DNA of 64,000 nucleotides from Akkermansiaceae bacterium UBA2367. GTDB taxonomy: Bacteria > Verrucomicrobiota > Verrucomicrobiia > Verrucomicrobiales > DEV007. Below the pieces are notes generated by a model. That model worked only from the letters and a program-made list of their open reading frames with translations, did no database searches and had not been told where the DNA came from. The stretch is taken from contig DDTJ01000061.1 of the NCBI GenBank assembly GCA_002344525.1, positions 16,739-80,738 on the forward strand, read 5' to 3'. Shown here in pieces: positions 12,105 to 20,395 of this stretch; position 1 is the first letter of the stretch, and each line of letters begins with the position of its first letter. The position numbers were made by a program, and so were the translations under genes.

Positions 12105-12174
12105 CGGACTGCCGGAAGGAAGGGCTTGCAGCCGGAGGGGATGCGTCGCACCGTGGGCGCATGATCAAAGCGAT
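12100..12174 (+). repeat. 75-bp direct repeat, left copy
   Basis: Matches 16518-16592 without gaps at about 87 percent identity (10 differences in 75). It starts on the stop codon of the Gfo/Idh gene and runs through ATGATCAAAGCGAT. In the right copy that sequence is the start of a secreted-protein gene. Here the ATG leads into an unrelated, non-coding-looking sequence. The rest of the 217-bp gap up to 12321 shows no gene. Confidence 0.75.
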
Positions 12175-12321
12175 GGATTCGCGGAGTTGCCGAGGCAACG
12201 GAACGCTTCGTTCCCGCCCGAAAACGATTGACCTCTGCCCGGACCTCAGGCAGACTCTGACACGCAGCAGTTCCAATCGACCCGACCTCCGGGTGAGGGC
12301 AAAAAGAAATTCCCAGAGTTT

Positions 12322-12792
12322 ATGCAAGTTCACCACGCCCTTGTCGTCATGTCGCTCGCATTCATCCTCACTGCGTGCGGTGGAGGGTACAACACGGACT
12401 TCCCCCCTCCCACAGGCAAGGAGAAACTCCGAGAACTGGTGCCCGCCGAGATAGGTGGGGTTGCTGTCGCTGCGGAGAAGCTTGAGCTTGATGCGGCGGA
12501 ATACTTCGGCACCAAATCCAGCTACGGCACCGGCGCATCCATCACCATCGTGCAGTGCAAAACCCAGGACGGATTGGACAAATACGTCAAGGAAACCGTC
12601 GTGCCCTCCCTTGAATCCTACGGCACCCGCTCCAGTGGCAAATTCAACGGTGTCTGGAGCCTCAAGGCCAGCGGCAAGAACGGACGCGTCCATGGCTGGC
12701 AGAATCAGAACTGGCTCTTCGTCATCTCGGCATCCAGCGATGCGCTGTTCGATGAAGTCGTCGATAAGTTCGCCTACATCGACAAGAAGTGA
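12322..12792 (+). CDS. Small lipoprotein of unknown function
   Basis: This 156-residue protein begins with a short signal sequence ending in LTAC, a good lipobox, so the mature protein is probably lipid-anchored at cysteine 19. After a glycine- and proline-rich linker comes a compact domain rich in beta strands. I do not recognise the domain. An ATG at residue 10 is an alternative start and would give a shorter signal. It is the first gene of the block bounded by the 75-bp direct repeats. It ends just before a second lipoprotein gene, so the two are probably cotranscribed. Confidence 0.7.
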   Translation: MQVHHALVVMSLAFILTACGGGYNTDFPPPTGKEKLRELVPAEIGGVAVAAEKLELDAAEYFGTKSSYGTGASITIVQCKTQDGLDKYVKETVVPSLESYGTRSSGKFNGVWSLKASGKNGRVHGWQNQNWLFVISASSDALFDEVVDKFAYIDKK

Positions 12793-12803
12793 CCCGTCGA
12801 ACC

Positions 12804-13304
12804 ATGGAACGGCCTGCCAGCCTCTTCATCGGAGCTGCCGCGGGTCTTTCCTTCGGTCTCCTGATCGCATGCAGCGATGCCCCCGATGAACCGCGTGTGG
12901 AGGATTACTGGCAGTGGGGTGCCGAGAGAAAAGAGCAGATCGCCCAATTCCCCGGAACTCGCTGGAGGCTGATCAACAGCAGTGATCCGACCCTGCCGGC
13001 CACCGATGGGCCAGAGGAGCGCCAGGCCTATCTGAGTTTCAGCGAGGATGGTAAATTCGTCGAGTTCCGTGTCGGCAAGGAATCCCTCTCCGCCATGGTT
13101 CAGTTCTCGGTTCCAACGATTGAAATCATTCCCCTCGCCCAGCGTCCATGGAACGCCAGCGGCGAACCCATGATGCAATGGGCGGCCGCGCATTTGGCCT
13201 CCGCCCACAAGTGGCAGTTGCGCGACGCCACCCTGACCTTGACCAGCCCGGATGAGACGACACTGACCTTCCAACGTGACGCCATGCCTGACGGCGCACC
13301 ATGA
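12804..13304 (+). CDS. Lipoprotein, possibly META/HslJ-like
   Basis: This is a 166-residue predicted lipoprotein; the signal peptide ends at LLIACS, with the lipidated cysteine near residue 24. The body contains GTRWRLI near the start and TLTLTSPDETTLTFQR at the end. This spacing and style is reminiscent of META/HslJ domains, but the cysteine pair and central motif of that family are missing, so the resemblance is weak. A GTG at 12789 overlaps the previous stop codon and could start translation; the ATG at 12804 gives a more usual signal peptide. It is probably cotranscribed with the preceding lipoprotein gene. Confidence 0.65.
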   Translation: MERPASLFIGAAAGLSFGLLIACSDAPDEPRVEDYWQWGAERKEQIAQFPGTRWRLINSSDPTLPATDGPEERQAYLSFSEDGKFVEFRVGKESLSAMVQFSVPTIEIIPLAQRPWNASGEPMMQWAAAHLASAHKWQLRDATLTLTSPDETTLTFQRDAMPDGAP

Positions 13305-13344
13305 AACCCGCCTTTCATGGTGCGGCCTAGCTTCCACGCAAGCC

Positions 13345-13878
13345 ATGTCTGACAGCAACGAACTCCGCTTCCACGACCGGCAATCGCAGCCGGGTCTGGC
13401 CTTTTTTGCCGTCGCGATGGGATTGTTTGGGCTGCTGTTGCTGTTGTCCGCGCTGACCCGGCATCTCAGTTCCTCTGAATGCTTCATGATTGCCTTTGCA
13501 TTGGTGATCGTCTTCTACGCGTGGCGCATCTGGGTGTTTGCCCGTTCGCCCTATCTCACGCTGAAGTCCGACCACCTGCTGATCCAGAAATTCTACCGTC
13601 GGCAACGCGCCGACTATGCGGACATCGCGGCGGTGGCGTTGGAACACAAGATCGTTCGCGCCAAGTATTTTGCCAACGGCTTCAAGACCGGCCCCCCGCT
13701 TCCCCTTAACACGCTTTATCTCGGCATGAAAGACGGACGCTTGCTCAACCGCATCCTCCCCTTCAAAGTAGAACCGGCATCGCTGAGCGCTCTCGAAGAA
13801 AGAACCAAGCTCAAGAACACCCTTCTCAATGGGCCGGAGGAACTGAACGCCTGGAAGTCGGAACACCGCTTCAACTGA
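13345..13878 (+). CDS. Small membrane protein of unknown function (PH-like layout)
   Basis: This 177-residue protein has two closely spaced hydrophobic helices (about residues 20-40 and 48-68), then a soluble part of about 110 residues. The arrangement, with SPYLTLKSDHLLIQ directly after the helices, resembles bacterial PH-like membrane proteins, but no diagnostic motif is present. T-rich third codon positions (runs of TTG, TTT) set it apart from the strongly GC-rich genes outside the repeat-bounded block, consistent with foreign origin. The ATG at 13345 is chosen because it directly precedes the polar N-terminus and the helices. Confidence 0.6.
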   Translation: MSDSNELRFHDRQSQPGLAFFAVAMGLFGLLLLLSALTRHLSSSECFMIAFALVIVFYAWRIWVFARSPYLTLKSDHLLIQKFYRRQRADYADIAAVALEHKIVRAKYFANGFKTGPPLPLNTLYLGMKDGRLLNRILPFKVEPASLSALEERTKLKNTLLNGPEELNAWKSEHRFN

Positions 13879-13971
13879 CTGCCGCAGAAGACATCTCATT
13901 CCCGCCCGTGACACAGGCATCCAGCCCATGCAGCAGCGGGGGAATCGGCCCTGCTGAATCCATTGCCTCCC

Positions 13972-14607
13972 ATGACCCAATCCGCCACACAGCCTGGACG
14001 CTTATCCAAAGCCACGATCTTCCGTGTGCTGGCGCAATGCTGGCTCGCTTGGCCCGCCGTGGCGCTGCTGCCCTTCTTGCTGATTCAGGTCCAGCATTCT
14101 TTTGCAGGCAACCTCAGCCTTCCCAAGCTCGCTTTCCTGGCATTGCCGTGGTGTTGCCTGGCTCTGGTGGCCACCGTGTTCTCCCCGCGCGCATGGTATC
14201 GCAAGCCGCTGCTGGGATGGCTGTTCCTGATTCTGCTTACGTTTGGCATCGCTTGTGCCGCCGTCATATTTTGCATTGCTTTTCGCCGCGAAGCACCCAC
14301 GCGACTCATGGAGTATCGTTTGTTTTTCGGACCCGTGATCGTAGCGCTGTGGAACATCGTCCGCATCGTCCGCGTCCGGTGGTTCGCCCCCGCGCTGCTT
14401 CTGTTCTGCGCGGGCATCGCCCCTGCGCAGGAAGCCCAGCGCGAGGAGCTGAAATCATGCGCCGCTCTGAAACGGCAGAAAGAAACGCCATGGAAAAGCT
14501 CGCCGAACCCAGAACCCGTTTCCATCGCCGACGATCCGATCCCATCCAACGCCTCCTTCATCCATGCACGCCATTTGAATCCATCCCCGATCTCCCATCG
14601 GCCTTGA
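13972..14607 (+). CDS. Membrane protein of unknown function
   Basis: This 211-residue protein has about four hydrophobic helices in its first 150 residues (for example WPAVALLPFLLIQ, LLGWLFLILLTFGIACAAVI). A polar, low-complexity tail of some 65 residues follows the motif APAQEAQ. That tail looks unlike a folded domain and may be the product of a frameshift or of drift. The next gene starts inside its stop codon (TGATG overlap at 14605-14609), implying translational coupling. A second ATG nine bases upstream at 13963 is possible. I do not recognise the family. Confidence 0.5.
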   Translation: MTQSATQPGRLSKATIFRVLAQCWLAWPAVALLPFLLIQVQHSFAGNLSLPKLAFLALPWCCLALVATVFSPRAWYRKPLLGWLFLILLTFGIACAAVIFCIAFRREAPTRLMEYRLFFGPVIVALWNIVRIVRVRWFAPALLLFCAGIAPAQEAQREELKSCAALKRQKETPWKSSPNPEPVSIADDPIPSNASFIHARHLNPSPISHRP

Positions 14608-15143
14608 TGAAAAAGCGCCGCAAACGTCCACGCAGCGTTCCCTTGGAATGCTCGGTAGCGAAAAACTGGCTTATCTCCGGGTGCATCCTCACCATCAGCG
14701 GCGCCGCCTTCTTTCCCCTTGCGCTTTACGAATATTCCAAAGCCAGCCCCGCCGCTTCATGGCCCACCGTCACAGGAGTCATCGAACAGTCCCGCGTCAG
14801 CACCGCCAGCAGCTCGTCCGGCACCCTCGGCGTCAGCAGTTCCTATCATCCTGATGTCGTTTATCGTTATGTCGTCAACGGACAGGAGCATCTGGGCCGT
14901 AACGTCCATCTCGGCATCGGAGCCAATACCCAGTCGGCGGCCCAGGCCACGGTGCGTCGTTATCCCGTCGGCCAGCAGGTGTCCGTGCATTACGACCCCG
15001 CCAATCCCGTTCAATCCGTACTCGATCCCACCGTGCAGAGGCGGACCTTCACCGCTGTCTTCTGCACTGGCACTGCCCTTGGTTTGGGCCTGTTCTTCCT
15101 CGATATTTTCCGCAAGGTTCGCAGAAAGGAGCTATGGGGATGA
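14607..15143 (+). CDS. DUF3592-like membrane protein
   Basis: This 178-residue protein has a basic N-terminus, a first membrane helix (about residues 22-42), an extracytoplasmic beta-rich domain and a second helix near residues 150-170. The domain begins ASWPTVTGVI and continues with VVYRYVVNGQEH and VSVHYDPANPVQS. Those are the recurring features of DUF3592 (SWPxxxGxI, YxYxVxGxxY, VxYxPxxP). Function is unknown. It overlaps the previous gene by one base. A window of 149 bp without a gene follows. Confidence 0.7.
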   Translation: MKKRRKRPRSVPLECSVAKNWLISGCILTISGAAFFPLALYEYSKASPAASWPTVTGVIEQSRVSTASSSSGTLGVSSSYHPDVVYRYVVNGQEHLGRNVHLGIGANTQSAAQATVRRYPVGQQVSVHYDPANPVQSVLDPTVQRRTFTAVFCTGTALGLGLFFLDIFRKVRRKELWG

Positions 15144-15292
15144 CGCAGCCTTCTGCGGGTTCATCAATCCGCCCACCGATCACCGAACCCCGGTCCTGAA
15201 GCTGAACAATGATGGGATTCGCACCGAAGTAGGTGGGGGGGCGGAAGTGTTGAAAAAGCGAATTTTGAACCATCATTGGTCGTCCATAGCTT

Positions 15293-16486
15293 ATGAAAAG
15301 CATCCGTTCATCCTTTGTGTGCCGTGCCTCGTTCCCGCTGGCGACCATGGCGTTTCTGTTGTTGTCCGCGTCATGCGGCAAAAAACCAAAAAATCCTCCG
15401 GTACCTGAGGGGATTTCCGCCCTTCGCATCAGTGGGCCCGCCAAGCAGCGCGTGTTTTTTGAGGTGAGCCAAGAAAAGGTCGATGGGATGAAGTTCAGCA
15501 ATGACCGCCTCTCGGGAGACCAACGCTTGCCCGCTGGCGATGTCGCCTACGAACTCCCCATTTCTTATCAACCCAATAAGTACACCGGCCTCCGCATACA
15601 GGTCGCCGCGCCGTTGGCCGGGAAGGTGAAAGTGGAGCTGGTGGCTGGTGGCAAGGTCGTGGAGTCCCGCGAGTCTTCAGGTGCCGGAGAGGTGGTGGAA
15701 TTCGTTTACGGGAAGGTGCGTCAGCAGGGCGAGGATGCTTTCGCCAAGTATCGTCCCGGCGCAACGCATCGGTATGTCATTGCGGGAGTGCTGGCGATAT
15801 TGCAGGGGGAGCGGTCCGACCTGCCGGAGGACCAGTCCGATGCGGTCTTTCGTCATCATGGCGAACTCGGTGTCCGGGCATTGGCTTCGGGCTTGAAGAC
15901 GATCTACGGGGAGGTGACGCCCTCGACGGCGGATTGGGTGGTCATTCCCAGGGACAATCAACAGGTGCTGATTGAAGGAGCGGTCTTGGCAGGCGGGCAC
16001 GAGGTGCCAATCAACCTATGGCTCAAGGACGGGCGGGTGCAGACACTCTATTTCCAGGCACCTTCTGAGGATTTCAACTTGGCGGCCCATGCGGGGGATA
16101 TTCTGGAGGAGAATTCCCGCCAGTTTCTCACTCATTTCTTCGAGGGAAGAATGGCCGAAGTGGAAGCGATGGTGGGCTACAAGAAGCAGGTCACGCCGGA
16201 GTATCTCGACGTTCTTCGGAAGGGCACTCCCGATTACTGGAAGCAAGGGGAGGCTCTGGAGAGCAAGGGGCTCCACTTGGTGCAGTCTTTGGAGAAGGAG
16301 GTGCGCTATGCCAGCGCTTTCGCCGTCTCGTCCGACAAGAGCGACTACCCCCATCCGCAAGTTTGGTATGCCCATGCCAAGGGGGGAGGCAGTTCCGATT
16401 CAGAGTGGGAACGGGCGGAGTTTTTTCTTATCAATTTCGTTTTCACCAAAACCTTGGCGGATCTCAAAGGCGTGGTCGCTCCGTGA
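15293..16486 (+). CDS. Large lipoprotein of unknown function
   Basis: This 397-residue protein has a signal sequence ending in LLSASC, a lipobox with the cysteine near residue 28. The mature protein has a beta-rich first part (about residues 40-130) and a more helical C-terminal half with a central segment around DILEENSRQFLTHFFEGRM. I recognise no domain. It is the last gene of the block between the two 75-bp repeats, and its stop lies 32 bp before the right-hand copy. Codon use is more relaxed than in the sugar genes that follow. Confidence 0.65.
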   Translation: MKSIRSSFVCRASFPLATMAFLLLSASCGKKPKNPPVPEGISALRISGPAKQRVFFEVSQEKVDGMKFSNDRLSGDQRLPAGDVAYELPISYQPNKYTGLRIQVAAPLAGKVKVELVAGGKVVESRESSGAGEVVEFVYGKVRQQGEDAFAKYRPGATHRYVIAGVLAILQGERSDLPEDQSDAVFRHHGELGVRALASGLKTIYGEVTPSTADWVVIPRDNQQVLIEGAVLAGGHEVPINLWLKDGRVQTLYFQAPSEDFNLAAHAGDILEENSRQFLTHFFEGRMAEVEAMVGYKKQVTPEYLDVLRKGTPDYWKQGEALESKGLHLVQSLEKEVRYASAFAVSSDKSDYPHPQVWYAHAKGGGSSDSEWERAEFFLINFVFTKTLADLKGVVAP

Positions 16487-16517
16487 CCCGGCCTTCCCCC
16501 ATCATCCATGGTGGCGA

Positions 16518-16592
16518 TTTGACGGCCCGCCGGAAGGAAGGGCTTGCAGTCGAAAGGGAGACGTCGCATCATGGGTGCATGATCAAAGCGAT
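16518..16592 (+). repeat. 75-bp direct repeat, right copy
   Basis: Partner of 12100-12174. It contains the upstream region and the first five codons of the secreted-protein gene at 16579. Together the copies bound the 4.3-kb block of small lipoprotein and membrane genes. Confidence 0.75.
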
Positions 16593-17100
16593 CTTCGCGT
16601 TTCTCTTGTTCGCCTCGGCGGTCCGGGCGGCCGATCCGCTCGAAGCGATGGCGGGTGGACCGGAAACCGCCGCGCGGGTCTTCCTCTCGGAGCTGCGCCG
16701 CCACCAAGTCACCGGCCTGCCCGGCGAAGGGGCGTGGGAGGCGCTCGCCCCCCTCTTCTCCGAATCGCTCGCGGCCTTGATGGAGGCGGCGCGGAAGGAG
16801 CAGCTCGAGCATCAGCGGAAGTTTCCCGATGAAAAGCCTCCGTGGATCGAGGGCGACCTCTTCAGCAGTCTTTTCGAGGGGCCGCATCGATTCCATGTCG
16901 GGGCCGCCATGGTCGAAGGGGAGCGGGCGACGATCCCGATCCTCTACGAGCGGACCGAGGCGGGGGAGACGGTGCGGTGGAAGGACTCTTTGATTCTCGT
17001 GAAGACCTCGCAAGGCTGGAGCGTCGACGACGTGCGCTACGGCGGCACCTGGGACTTCGCGAACCAAGGCACGCTGAAGGAGGCGCTGGCGGCGGAGTGA
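16579..17100 (+). CDS. Secreted protein of unknown function
   Basis: This 173-residue protein has a signal peptide (MIKAIFAFLLFASAVRAAD, cleavage after about residue 18). The mature part starts with a helical segment and ends with a beta-rich region (DSLILVKTSQGWSVDDVRYGGTWDF) that looks like a small NTF2-like or DUF4878-type fold. I cannot assign it firmly. The start codon and first codons lie in the right copy of the direct repeat; an identical ATGATCAAAGCGAT at 12161 lacks the gene. This suggests the gene originally followed the Gfo/Idh gene directly. Confidence 0.7.
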   Translation: MIKAIFAFLLFASAVRAADPLEAMAGGPETAARVFLSELRRHQVTGLPGEGAWEALAPLFSESLAALMEAARKEQLEHQRKFPDEKPPWIEGDLFSSLFEGPHRFHVGAAMVEGERATIPILYERTEAGETVRWKDSLILVKTSQGWSVDDVRYGGTWDFANQGTLKEALAAE

Positions 17101-17163
17101 CGAAGTTCGTCCACACAGCCTTCCTCGGCCATCCAGCCCCTCGCCACCGCCTGACGGTCCGCC

Positions 17164-18204
17164 TCAAGGATTCGCGACGTCCGACTTGTCCGCCGCCTCC
17201 CCGACCTCGATCATCGATTTGAGGATCGTGTTCCAAGTCGTGGGCGTTTCCAGCACCGCGTTGGGGAACATGCAGCCGTCCCAGCAGATGTGCGAGATGC
17301 CGCGGGCGGCGTGGTCCTTCAGCCAGTATTGCGAGCATCGCACGATGTCGAGCTTGCCGTTCGGGTCGTCGGCGGGGCAGTGCTTGCCGGTCTTGTCGTG
17401 GCTCCCGGCCCCGTGGACGGTGCCGTCGTTCTGGGCGACGTGGAAATCGATAGTCCAAGGACGGAGCTTGTCGGTCATCTCCTCGTAGGCCGCGTAGAAC
17501 TCGTCCTCGGTGTAGCCCTCCTTGAGCAGGGCGTGCTCGGGCGCGTTGTAGCCGAGCAGGTAGAGGTAGGTGTGGGCGAGGTCGGCTTGAAAGCCGAGGG
17601 TCTCGGGCTGGCCGACTTCCTCGAGCAGGTCGAGCATGTCTTTCCAACTGTGCATCCCGGCCCAGCAGATCTCACCCTCGGCGGCGAGGCGCTCGCCGTG
17701 GTCGGCGGCGATCTTCGCGGCCTCGCGGAAGGTTTCGGCGATGCGCTTCGTGTTCGCCTGCGGATTTTCGCGCCACTGGTTCACGCCGAACTCGGCCGAG
17801 TCGATGCGGATGACGCCGCGTTTCCGGACGCCGTGCTGGTTGAAAATGCCCGCGATGCGACAGCCCACCTTGACGGCTTCGAGGAACTTGGCGCGAGCCG
17901 CATCGTCGCCCATGGCCGAGTCGCCCACGGTGCCGGGCCAGACCGGCGCGACGAGGGAGCCGACCTCGAAGCCCTTCCCGGCGATCAGATCGGCGATGCC
18001 GCGCAGTTCGTCGTCCGAGGCCGCCGGATCCGTGTGGGGGAGGAAGAGGAAGTAGTCGATCCCGTCGAACTTCCGCCCGTCCACCTCGGCGGCGGCGGTG
18101 AGGTCGAGCATGCGCTCGAGGGAGATGGGCGGCTCTTGGCCGTCGCCGTCGCCTTTGCCGACAAGACCGGGCCACATCGCGTTGTGCAGTTTCAGGGAGG
18201 ACAT
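17164..18204 (-). CDS. Xylose-isomerase-like TIM-barrel protein (sugar isomerase/epimerase)
   Basis: This 346-residue cytoplasmic protein has the AP_endonuc_2 layout: an early [12 protein letters not shown] strand, then [29 protein letters not shown] and [24 protein letters not shown]. The Glu, Asp/His and His residues in these strands are where the family binds its metal. It probably isomerises or epimerises a sugar or a 3-keto sugar. It lies downstream of an SDR and a Gfo/Idh gene on the same strand, a common set in catabolism of unusual sugars by PVC bacteria. The substrate is unknown. Confidence 0.85.
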   Translation of the reverse strand: MSSLKLHNAMWPGLVGKGDGDGQEPPISLERMLDLTAAAEVDGRKFDGIDYFLFLPHTDPAASDDELRGIADLIAGKGFEVGSLVAPVWPGTVGDSAMGDDAARAKFLEAVKVGCRIAGIFNQHGVRKRGVIRIDSAEFGVNQWRENPQANTKRIAETFREAAKIAADHGERLAAEGEICWAGMHSWKDMLDLLEEVGQPETLGFQADLAHTYLYLLGYNAPEHALLKEGYTEDEFYAAYEEMTDKLRPWTIDFHVAQNDGTVHGAGSHDKTGKHCPADDPNGKLDIVRCSQYWLKDHAARGISHICWDGCMFPNAVLETPTTWNTILKSMIEVGEAADKSDVANP

Positions 18205-18340
18205 GTTCGTGGGGAATGGTGGGTTTGGGGGTGGAAAGGGCTGTTAGGATACATGATGGGATCGAGGCGGCAAGGGCGAAGGGAGGGAAGATGGGTTGCG
18301 CCAGATCCTCCACTTCGTCATCTCCAATAAGCAGGGGGCT

Positions 18341-19138
18341 TCACCAAGCCGTCCACCCGCCGTCCACGAGCAGATTCTGCCCCGTCACGTAGCTGCCCGC
18401 CTCGCTGGCGAGGAACACCAGCGCCCCCTTCAGCTCCTCGGGCTGGCCCATCCGTCCCATCGGCGATTTGGCGGTGAGCCGCTCCACCATCCCCGGATTC
18501 GCGGCGGGACCGGGGAAAGGACCAGGGGAAAGGCAGTTCACCCGTACCCCGTCCTTCGCCCAATAGACCGCGAGGTGCCGGGTCATGTGGACGATGCCAC
18601 CTTTCAAGGCATGATAGGCCACCGGGCTGGCCTGAACGAGGCCCTCGTAGGCGTCGGGATAGGAGCCGACGACGCCATACATCGACCCGATCAGGACCAC
18701 GCTCGCCCCTCCTCCCCGCTCCACGGCGTGGTCGCGCAGCTTCCGCGCGAGGAGGAAGTAGCCGGTCGCGTTGGCGAGGCTGCGGTTGAACTCCTCGCCT
18801 GTCACCGTGGAAAGGTCGGAGGCGTTCGCGGCGTGGCCGTTGTTCACGAGGATGTCGATGCGTCCGGCAAGGTCGAGGGCCTCGGCGAATCCTGTCTCGA
18901 TGGAGGCCCCGTCGAGATGGTCGAGGGCGACGCCGCGATGCGTCTGGCCTTCGCGTTTCGGCAGGGCCGCGGCGCATTCGGCAGCCCGCCCCGCATTGCG
19001 GCTGGTTGTGATCACGTTCGCCCCGGCCTCGGCGAGGGCGCGGGACATGGCCGAGCCGAGCCAGCCGCCCGCGCCGCTGATGAGGGCGGTTTTTCCGCTC
19101 AGGTCGAAGAGTTCGGGGATGGTGCGTTCGGTGCTCAT
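18341..19138 (-). CDS. Short-chain dehydrogenase/reductase (SDR)
   Basis: This 265-residue NAD(P)-dependent oxidoreductase has a nucleotide-binding motif ALISGAGGWLGSAM, then ILVNNGHAAN (a variant of NNAG) and the catalytic pair in YHALK. The C-terminus NLLVDGGWTAW is typical of classical SDRs. It probably oxidises or reduces a sugar or sugar acid. The present start is the ATG at 19138. A similar start sequence lies at 19287, where ATGA would overlap the stop of the upstream Gfo/Idh gene, but a paired-hairpin repeat separates the two and the frame differs. This suggests the coupled start was displaced by the repeat. Confidence 0.9.
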   Translation of the reverse strand: MSTERTIPELFDLSGKTALISGAGGWLGSAMSRALAEAGANVITTSRNAGRAAECAAALPKREGQTHRGVALDHLDGASIETGFAEALDLAGRIDILVNNGHAANASDLSTVTGEEFNRSLANATGYFLLARKLRDHAVERGGGASVVLIGSMYGVVGSYPDAYEGLVQASPVAYHALKGGIVHMTRHLAVYWAKDGVRVNCLSPGPFPGPAANPGMVERLTAKSPMGRMGQPEELKGALVFLASEAGSYVTGQNLLVDGGWTAW

Positions 19139-19148
19139 GTCAGGAAAG

Positions 19149-19269
19149 GTAGCATGGGCATCCTGCCCATGCCATCGACGGGCAAGACGCGGATAACGGG
19201 AGCAACTGGCATTCGCTCTCTGGCGGACGCTTCCCCCGCCGAAAGGCATGGGCAGGATGCCCATACTAC
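19149..19269. repeat. Family C paired-hairpin element, copy 1
   Basis: The arms at 19149-19173 and 19245-19269 are inverted copies, and each is itself a hairpin (ATGGGCATCCTGCCCAT). Related copies lie at 33941-34050 and 37042-37192, where the core is GGGCTTCCAGCCC. It lies exactly between the Gfo/Idh and SDR genes. Confidence 0.85.
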
Positions 19270-19283
19270 GGTTTGCTCGGCGC

Positions 19284-20288
19284 TCATGAGGGGATGTCCT
19301 GCCAACCCGCCTCGGTGGCGCTGCGGTGGGAGGCGAGATTGACGTGCAAGGTGCGGATCGCGTCGTCGAGCGAGCAGAGGACTTCGCCGGAGCCATCGAC
19401 CGCGTCGAGGAAGGCGGCGTTCTGGACGCGGTAGATCTCGTCGCGGTCCGGCACCTCGACCGGCTCGTGGTGCCATGTCCCGTTCGGCTCGTCCATCCAC
19501 GACCATCGGAGCCGCGCATAGTCCGCCCGCAAGGTGCCGCGCTCGCAGACGACGGTCATGAGGACTTCGTTGGGATGCTGGTAGAGGTTGAGGGTGTAGC
19601 TGCCCATCGCTCCGTTTTCGTGCCGTGTCAGGGTGTGGACCGTGTCCTCGACCGTCACTCCTTCGAGCACTTGGTGGGCCGCGTCGGTGACGAGACGGCG
19701 GATCGGTCCGGCGAGCCAGTCGCCCACGTTGTACATGTGGGTGATCATGTCGTTGATCGCGCCGCCACCCAGTTCGGGTTTGGCGAAGTAGACCTCGCGA
19801 TAGGCGGGCCGGATCTGCGCGAAGGCCTGACCCGTGGAAATCGAGACGTTGACCGGTTTTCCGAAACGTCCCGAGGCGATCTCGCGCCGGATCGCGGCCA
19901 CCGCCGGATGGGCGCGATGGACGTAGCCGACCGCGACGACGATCCCCTTCTCCGCGACGAGGCGGGCGTAGTCCTCGACCCCGTCGAGGGAAAGGCTGAG
20001 CGGTTTCTCCATCAACTGGTGGACGCCCAGTTCCGCCAACCGCGTCCCGATGGCGAGGTGAGTCGGGGCCGGAGTCGCGACGACAGCAAGGTCGTAGGCC
20101 CCTTTGGCGAGCGCACTGTCGAGGTCGGGGAAAGCGAAGGCCTCGGGGATGCCGTAGCGGGCCGCGATCTCGGCGCGGCGGGCGGGGTGCGTCTCGCAAA
20201 AAGCGATGGCGTCGCAGCGGTCGAGCTGCTGGAAGACGCGCAGGTGGCGCTCGCCGATGGAGCCGGTGCCGATGACGAGGAGTCTCAT
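19284..20288 (-). CDS. Gfo/Idh/MocA family oxidoreductase
   Basis: This 334-residue NAD(P)-dependent dehydrogenase has a Rossmann motif LLVIGTGSIGERHLRV at residue 2 and the catalytic motif MEKPLS near residue 95. GGGAINDMITHMYNVGDWL in the second half is equivalent to the family's GGG..D.G.H. It is the first gene of the minus-strand set with the SDR and the isomerase-like gene. It is transcribed away from a DapA-like gene, and the 107 bp between their starts consist largely of a heptamer repeat array. A sugar substrate is likely; which one is unknown. Confidence 0.9.
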   Translation of the reverse strand: MRLLVIGTGSIGERHLRVFQQLDRCDAIAFCETHPARRAEIAARYGIPEAFAFPDLDSALAKGAYDLAVVATPAPTHLAIGTRLAELGVHQLMEKPLSLSLDGVEDYARLVAEKGIVVAVGYVHRAHPAVAAIRREIASGRFGKPVNVSISTGQAFAQIRPAYREVYFAKPELGGGAINDMITHMYNVGDWLAGPIRRLVTDAAHQVLEGVTVEDTVHTLTRHENGAMGSYTLNLYQHPNEVLMTVVCERGTLRADYARLRWSWMDEPNGTWHHEPVEVPDRDEIYRVQNAAFLDAVDGSGEVLCSLDDAIRTLHVNLASHRSATEAGWQDIPS

Positions 20289-20295
20289 GGGGTGG

Positions 20296-20372
20296 GTTCT
20301 TCGTTCTTGGTGCTTCGTTCTTCGTTCTTGGATAGTTGTTTACTGTTTACCTGTTCCAGTCCACCGTCCACC
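20296..20372. repeat. Eleven-unit heptamer array filling a divergent intergenic region
   Basis: Eleven consecutive 7-bp units stay in perfect register from 20296 to 20372. They begin GTTCTTC, GTTCTTG, GTGCTTC, drift through GATAGTT to GTTTACT, GTTTACC, and end in two GTCCACC units. The array occupies most of the 107 bp between two divergent start codons, so any promoters of both genes must overlap it. GTCCACC and GTTTACC recur in the coding array at 34651-34725. Confidence 0.9.
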
Positions 20373-20395
20373 GAATCCTCGATCCACCCTTTCCA

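Noticed and set aside
12162..12321. Gene starting at the ATG in the left direct repeat
   Set aside because: The frame continues to 12454 but overlaps the start of a convincing lipoprotein gene and shows no domain or signal peptide. It looks like a displaced gene start.
13908..14606. Open frame upstream of, and in frame with, the DUF3592-like gene
   Set aside because: Its first 233 codons overlap the membrane protein gene in another frame and show no domain or hydrophobic pattern; the DUF3592-like protein starts normally at 14607.
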